Origin: Ureibacillus galli | Lineage (GTDB): Bacteria > Bacillota > Bacilli > Bacillales_A > Planococcaceae | Length of the DNA: 64,000 nucleotides | NCBI RefSeq assembly: GCF_014836845.1 | Contig: NZ_JACSQA010000016.1 | Span: forward strand, 1 to 64,000 | Reading direction: 5' to 3' | Part shown: positions 59,942 to 64,000 of the stretch, in pieces | Layout: each line of letters begins with the position of its first letter | Position numbering within the stretch: position 1 is the first letter of the stretch | Notes under the pieces: model-generated | What the model was told of the DNA's origin: nothing | Seen by the model: the letters and a program-made list of their open reading frames with translations, nothing else | Database searches by the model: none | Program-made: the position numbers and the translations under genes

Positions 59942-60310
59942 GTGATCCAACAAGAAAGTCGTATGAAAGTTGCTGACAACTCAGGTGCACGTGAAGTTTT
60001 AACAATTAAAGTGCTTGGTGGTTCTGGCCGTAAAACTGCTAACATCGGCGATATCGTTGTATGTACAGTTAAGAAAGCAACACCAGGAGGCGTTGTCAAG
60101 AAAGGTGACGTTGTTAAGGCTGTTGTCGTTCGCACAAAATCTGGTGTACGCCGTAAAGATGGTACTTATATTAAATTTGACGAAAATGCTTGCGTAATCA
60201 TCAAAGACGATAAGTCACCACGCGGAACTCGTATTTTCGGACCTGTTGCACGTGAATTACGTGATAGCAACTTCATGAAAATCGTTTCATTAGCTCCAGA
60301 AGTTCTTTAA
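59942..60310 (+). CDS. rplN: 50S ribosomal protein L14
   Basis: 122 aa uL14 at the subunit interface. It starts with GTG, placed by GGGAGGTAA, giving [20 protein letters not shown]. The binding site for RsfS lies in this protein in other bacteria. Normal length. Confidence 0.96.
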   Translation: MIQQESRMKVADNSGAREVLTIKVLGGSGRKTANIGDIVVCTVKKATPGGVVKKGDVVKAVVVRTKSGVRRKDGTYIKFDENACVIIKDDKSPRGTRIFGPVARELRDSNFMKIVSLAPEVL

Positions 60311-60346
60311 TTTCATGATAGTACCAATCAAGGAGGTGCGACACTA

Positions 60347-60655
60347 ATGCATGTTAAAAAGGGCGACAAAGTAAAAGTTATTACTGGTAAAGACAAAGGT
60401 AAAGAAGGCGTAGTTTTAGCCGCTTTCCCAAAACAAGACCGTGTTCTTGTTGAAGGTGTAAATATCGTAAAAAAACATATTAAACCTAACCAGTTAAACC
60501 CACAAGGTGGAATTGTAAGCCAAGAAGCAGCAATCCACGTATCGAACGTAATGCTAATCGATCCTAAATCTGGCGAGCCGACTCGTGTAGGTTACAAAAT
60601 CGAAGATGGCAAAAAAGTTCGTGTTGCAAAAAAATCAGGTGCAGTAATCGACTAA
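60347..60655 (+). CDS. rplX: 50S ribosomal protein L24
   Basis: 102 aa uL24 with an N-terminal KOW motif ([20 protein letters not shown], about 3-22), an assembly starter of the large subunit. AAGGAGGTG precedes the ATG. Confidence 0.96.
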   Translation: MHVKKGDKVKVITGKDKGKEGVVLAAFPKQDRVLVEGVNIVKKHIKPNQLNPQGGIVSQEAAIHVSNVMLIDPKSGEPTRVGYKIEDGKKVRVAKKSGAVID

Positions 60656-60683
60656 TAAGTAAATTGAGAAGGGAGGTACGAAC

Positions 60684-61223
60684 ATGAGCCGCCTAAAAGA
60701 AAAATATTTAAATGAAGTTTCTCCAGCTCTTATGAGCAAGTTTGAATATAAATCAGTAATGCAAGTTCCAAAAGTAGAAAAAATCGTTATCAACATGGGT
60801 GTTGGTGATGCAGTACAAAACTCTAAAGCACTAGATGCTGCTGTTGAAGAGTTATCAATCATCACTGGTCAAAAACCAGTTGTAACTCGTGCGAAAAAAT
60901 CGATCGCAGGTTTCCGTCTACGTGAGGGAATGCCTATCGGTGCAAAAGTTACATTACGTGGTGAACGTATGTATGAATTCTTGGATAAATTAATTTCTAT
61001 CGCACTTCCACGTGTACGCGACTTCCGCGGTGTTTCTAAAAAAGCATTCGATGGTCGTGGTAACTACACTTTAGGTGTTAAAGAACAATTAATTTTCCCT
61101 GAAATCGATTACGATAAAGTTTCAAAAGTACGCGGTATGGACATCGTGATCGTAACAACTGCGAATTCTGATGAAGAAGCTCGCGAGTTATTGACACAAT
61201 TCGGTATGCCGTTCCAAAAGTAA
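60684..61223 (+). CDS. rplE: 50S ribosomal protein L5
   Basis: 179 aa uL5, a 5S rRNA-binding protein of the central protuberance. [20 protein letters not shown] and [20 protein letters not shown] are canonical. GGGAGGT precedes the ATG. Confidence 0.96.
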   Translation: MSRLKEKYLNEVSPALMSKFEYKSVMQVPKVEKIVINMGVGDAVQNSKALDAAVEELSIITGQKPVVTRAKKSIAGFRLREGMPIGAKVTLRGERMYEFLDKLISIALPRVRDFRGVSKKAFDGRGNYTLGVKEQLIFPEIDYDKVSKVRGMDIVIVTTANSDEEARELLTQFGMPFQK

Positions 61224-61226
61224 TAA

Positions 61227-61430
<204 letters not shown>

Positions 61431-61459
61431 TCCCCTAAATTGGGAAGGAGGTAAAATTT

Positions 61460-61858
61460 ATGACAATGACAGATCCGATTGCAGATATGCTAACACGCAT
61501 TCGTAATGCTAACATGGTTCGTCACGAGAAGTTAGAAGTACCAGCTTCCAACTTAAAGAAAGAAATCGCTGAAATCTTAAAGCGTGAAGGTTTCGTTCGT
61601 GATGTTGAGTATGTTGAAGATAATAAGCAAGGTATTATCCGTATCTTCTTAAAATATGGAAAAGATAACGAACGCGTTATCACTGGTTTAAAACGTATTT
61701 CAAAACCTGGCTTACGCGTATATGCTAAAACTAACGAAGTACCAAAAGTACTTAACGGTTTAGGTATCGCTTTAGTATCAACTTCTCAAGGTGTATTAAC
61801 TGATAAAGAAGCACGTGCTAAAAAAGTTGGCGGAGAAATCTTAGCTTACATTTGGTAA
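61460..61858 (+). CDS. rpsH: 30S ribosomal protein S8
   Basis: 132 aa uS8, a primary 16S rRNA binder and the translational repressor of the spc operon in E. coli. [15 protein letters not shown] and the [20 protein letters not shown] tail are canonical. GGAGGTAA precedes the ATG. Confidence 0.96.
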   Translation: MTMTDPIADMLTRIRNANMVRHEKLEVPASNLKKEIAEILKREGFVRDVEYVEDNKQGIIRIFLKYGKDNERVITGLKRISKPGLRVYAKTNEVPKVLNGLGIALVSTSQGVLTDKEARAKKVGGEILAYIW

Positions 61859-61889
61859 TAAGTAATAAAAGAATGGAGGTGCAACCTAA

Positions 61890-62429
61890 ATGTCTCGTGT
61901 AGGTAAAAAACCAATCGAGGTTCCAGCTAACGTTACTGTGACTGTTGCTGACGACAACACAGTTACTGTTAAAGGACCTAAAGGCGAATTAACTCGTCAA
62001 TTCAACAAAGATATGAAAATTGAGCAAGAAGGAAACATCATTACTGTTGTTCGCCCTTCTGAATCAAAAGAACACCGTACTGTTCATGGTACGACTCGTG
62101 CGCTTCTAGCGAACATGGTAACTGGTGTTTCTGAAGGATTCTCTCGTTCACTAGAACTTATCGGTGTAGGTTACCGTGCGCAATTACAAGGTAAAAAACT
62201 TGTTCTTAACGTTGGTTACTCTCATCCAGTAGAGTTCACACCAGAGGAAGGTCTAGAAGTCGAAGTTCCTTCAAACACAAAAGTGATCGTTAAAGGTATT
62301 AATAAAGAACGTGTTGGTGCATTCGCATCTAACATCCGTGACGTACGTCCACCAGAACCTTATAAAGGTAAAGGTATCCGTTATGAAGGCGAATACGTTC
62401 GTCGTAAAGAAGGTAAAACAGGTAAATAA
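61890..62429 (+). CDS. rplF: 50S ribosomal protein L6
   Basis: 179 aa uL6 near the sarcin-ricin loop. [17 protein letters not shown] and the [20 protein letters not shown] tail are canonical. TGGAGGTG precedes the ATG. Confidence 0.96.
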   Translation: MSRVGKKPIEVPANVTVTVADDNTVTVKGPKGELTRQFNKDMKIEQEGNIITVVRPSESKEHRTVHGTTRALLANMVTGVSEGFSRSLELIGVGYRAQLQGKKLVLNVGYSHPVEFTPEEGLEVEVPSNTKVIVKGINKERVGAFASNIRDVRPPEPYKGKGIRYEGEYVRRKEGKTGK

Positions 62430-62461
62430 TGCTTAATGAGCGTTAGAAAGGAGTGACCTCT

Positions 62462-62821
62462 GTGATTACGAAACAAGATAAAAATCAAGTTCGTAAAAAA
62501 CGTCATGCGCGTGTTCGTTCTAAAATCTCGGGTACTGCTGAGCGTCCACGTTTAAATGTATTCCGTTCAAACAAACACATCTACGCGCAACTTATTGACG
62601 ATGTAGCAGGCGTAACACTTGTTAGTGCATCTACTCAAGAAAATGGTTTTGAGGGTGCAGGTAGCAATGTAGAAGCTGCGACAAAAATTGGTGAAACAAT
62701 CGCTAAACGCGCTGCGGAAAAGAATATTACTGCTGTTGTATTTGACCGCGGTGGTTACTTATATCATGGACGTGTAAAAGCTTTAGCTGAAGCTGCACGC
62801 GAAAACGGCTTAGAATTTTAA
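62462..62821 (+). CDS. rplR: 50S ribosomal protein L18
   Basis: 119 aa uL18, a 5S rRNA-binding protein. The GTG start ([20 protein letters not shown]) lies 8 nt after AAAGGAG; a GTG nine bases earlier overlaps that site. The [20 protein letters not shown] block (about 92-111) is canonical. Confidence 0.95.
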   Translation: MITKQDKNQVRKKRHARVRSKISGTAERPRLNVFRSNKHIYAQLIDDVAGVTLVSASTQENGFEGAGSNVEAATKIGETIAKRAAEKNITAVVFDRGGYLYHGRVKALAEAARENGLEF

Positions 62822-62842
62822 TAAGAAGGAGGGACATACTTC

Positions 62843-63343
62843 ATGAGTCGCATTGACGCAAACAAACTTGAACTTGAAGAACGCGTAGTTACGATTAACC
62901 GCGTTGCTAAAGTTGTTAAAGGTGGACGTCGCTTCCGCTTCACAGCATTAGTTGTTGTAGGTGATAAAAACGGCCATGTTGGATTCGGTACTGGTAAAGC
63001 TCAAGAGGTTCCAGATGCGATCCGCAAAGCTGTTGAAGACGCGAAGAAAAACTTAATCGAAGTACCACGTGTTGGTGGAACAACTCCACACGATGTAGTT
63101 GGTCACTTTGGAGCAGGTAAAATTTTAGTAAAACCTGCTGCTCCAGGTACTGGAGTTATCGCTGGTGGTCCTGTACGTGCCGTACTTGAACTTGCTGGTA
63201 TTACTGATATTCTTTCAAAATCTCTTGGTTCAAACACACCAATCAACATGGTGCGTGCAACTATTGCAGGTTTAACTGAACTAAAACGCGCAGAGGACGT
63301 TGCAAAACTTCGCGGTAAATCAGTGGAAGAACTATTAGGATAA
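62843..63343 (+). CDS. rpsE: 30S ribosomal protein S5
   Basis: 166 aa uS5 with the double-stranded-RNA-like N-terminal fold ([20 protein letters not shown], about 25-44). It helps decoding accuracy. The spectinomycin loop (VVKGGRRF) is wild type. AAGGAGGG precedes the ATG. Confidence 0.96.
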   Translation: MSRIDANKLELEERVVTINRVAKVVKGGRRFRFTALVVVGDKNGHVGFGTGKAQEVPDAIRKAVEDAKKNLIEVPRVGGTTPHDVVGHFGAGKILVKPAAPGTGVIAGGPVRAVLELAGITDILSKSLGSNTPINMVRATIAGLTELKRAEDVAKLRGKSVEELLG

Positions 63344-63356
63344 GGGGGGAATTATA

Positions 63357-63539
63357 ATGGCTAATAAATTAGAAATCACCCTTACTAAATCTTTAATTGG
63401 TACTAAACCTCAACAACGTAAAGTAGTTGAAGCTTTAGGATTACGTAAAGTTAACCAAACTGTAGAACAAGCTGACAACGCAGCTATTCGCGGTATGTTA
63501 GATAAAGTAGCTCACTTAGTTACTGTAAAAGAAAATTAA
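63357..63539 (+). CDS. rpmD: 50S ribosomal protein L30
   Basis: 60 aa uL30. [20 protein letters not shown] (about 4-23) is canonical. AAGGGGGG precedes the ATG. Normal length. Confidence 0.96.
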   Translation: MANKLEITLTKSLIGTKPQQRKVVEALGLRKVNQTVEQADNAAIRGMLDKVAHLVTVKEN

Positions 63540-63572
63540 TTTTCAATCATTGAACAAGGAGGTGCCACCTAT

Positions 63573-64000
63573 ATGAAACTTCATGAGTTAAAACCAGCAG
63601 AAGGATCTCGTAAAGAGCGTAACCGTGTTGGTCGTGGTATCGGTTCTGGTAACGGTAAAACTGCAGGTAAAGGTCATAAAGGTCAAAACGCTCGTTCTGG
63701 CGGCGGCGTTCGTCCTGGATTTGAGGGGGGTCAAAACCCACTATTCCGTCGTTTACCAAAACGCGGCTTTACGAACATCAACCGTAAAGAATTCGCTATC
63801 GTTAACCTTGATGCATTAAACCGTTTCGAAGATGGTGCAGAAGTAACACCTGCATTATTACTAGAAACAGGTGTTGTGAGCAACGAAAAAGCTGGAATTA
63901 AGATTCTAGGTAATGGAACTCTTAACAAAAAGCTTACTGTTAAAGCTCACAAGTTCTCAGCTTCAGCTAAAGAAGCGATTGAGAACGCTGGCGGAACAAC
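63573..64000 (+). CDS. rplO: 50S ribosomal protein L15, 3' end outside the window
   Basis: 142 codons are present; the gene runs off the right edge and lacks about four codons compared with the usual 146 aa. [20 protein letters not shown] and [20 protein letters not shown] are canonical. AAGGAGGTG precedes the ATG. secY would be expected next. Confidence 0.95.
   Translation, partial: MKLHELKPAEGSRKERNRVGRGIGSGNGKTAGKGHKGQNARSGGGVRPGFEGGQNPLFRRLPKRGFTNINRKEFAIVNLDALNRFEDGAEVTPALLLETGVVSNEKAGIKILGNGTLNKKLTVKAHKFSASAKEAIENAGGT

Overview
The window is chromosomal DNA of a low-GC, spore-forming member of the Bacillales. The evidence is the gene order of the ctsR-clpC-radA-ispDF-gltX-cysES-sigH-nusG-rpoBC-str-S10 supercluster, AGGAGG-type ribosome binding sites, AT-rich sigma-A promoters and U-tract terminators, a CtsR heat-shock operon and the sporulation sigma factor SigH. 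A Lysinibacillus/Ureibacillus-like (Planococcaceae) host is plausible, but the genus cannot be fixed from the sequence alone. No rRNA, tRNA, CRISPR array, phage or insertion sequence was seen.

Layout. Positions 1-15.6 kb are accessory. They hold a six-repeat beta-propeller lectin-like protein with a sporulation-type promoter element, a PsiE-like membrane protein, a complete branched-chain amino acid ABC transporter (livJHMGF) whose promoter is bracketed by two CodY-like boxes, an rRNA pseudouridine synthase, two aldehyde dehydrogenases (one paired with DUF779), a DUF4003 gene split at a dnaX-like A AAA AAG heptamer, an acyl-CoA thioesterase, a HemAT-type aerotaxis transducer and two small membrane proteins. 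Positions 15.8-34 kb follow the classic Bacillus order: ctsR-mcsA-mcsB-clpC, radA, yacL, ispD-ispF, gltX, a Cys T-box with cysE-cysS-mrnC-rlmB-yacP, sigH, rpmG-secE-nusG and rplK-rplA. disA is missing between radA and yacL. Positions 34-48 kb carry the L10 leader with rplJ-rplL, an RsmC-like methyltransferase, rpoB-rpoC, ybxF, rpsL-rpsG-fusA and tuf. Positions 48.4-54.5 kb hold a module not expected here: a Bce-type two-component system with its ABC transporter (peptide-antibiotic sensing and resistance) and an ion-transporter-superfamily membrane protein, placed between tuf and rpsJ. Positions 54.5-64 kb are the S10-spc ribosomal protein operon from rpsJ to a truncated rplO.

How it works together. 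Most of the window is housekeeping: transcription, translation, protein quality control, isoprenoid and cysteine synthesis. Control is visible at many points: CtsR operator, T-box, L10 leader attenuator, candidate L11/L1 and S10 leaders, CodY-like boxes, and a BceR-like palindrome that may also work as a terminator. Nothing here is clearly a wholly new system. The best leads are the possible spore-surface lectin, the dnaX-like frameshift site in the DUF4003 gene, the Bce module inside the ribosomal supercluster with its dual-use palindrome, and the double CodY-like control of the liv operon.
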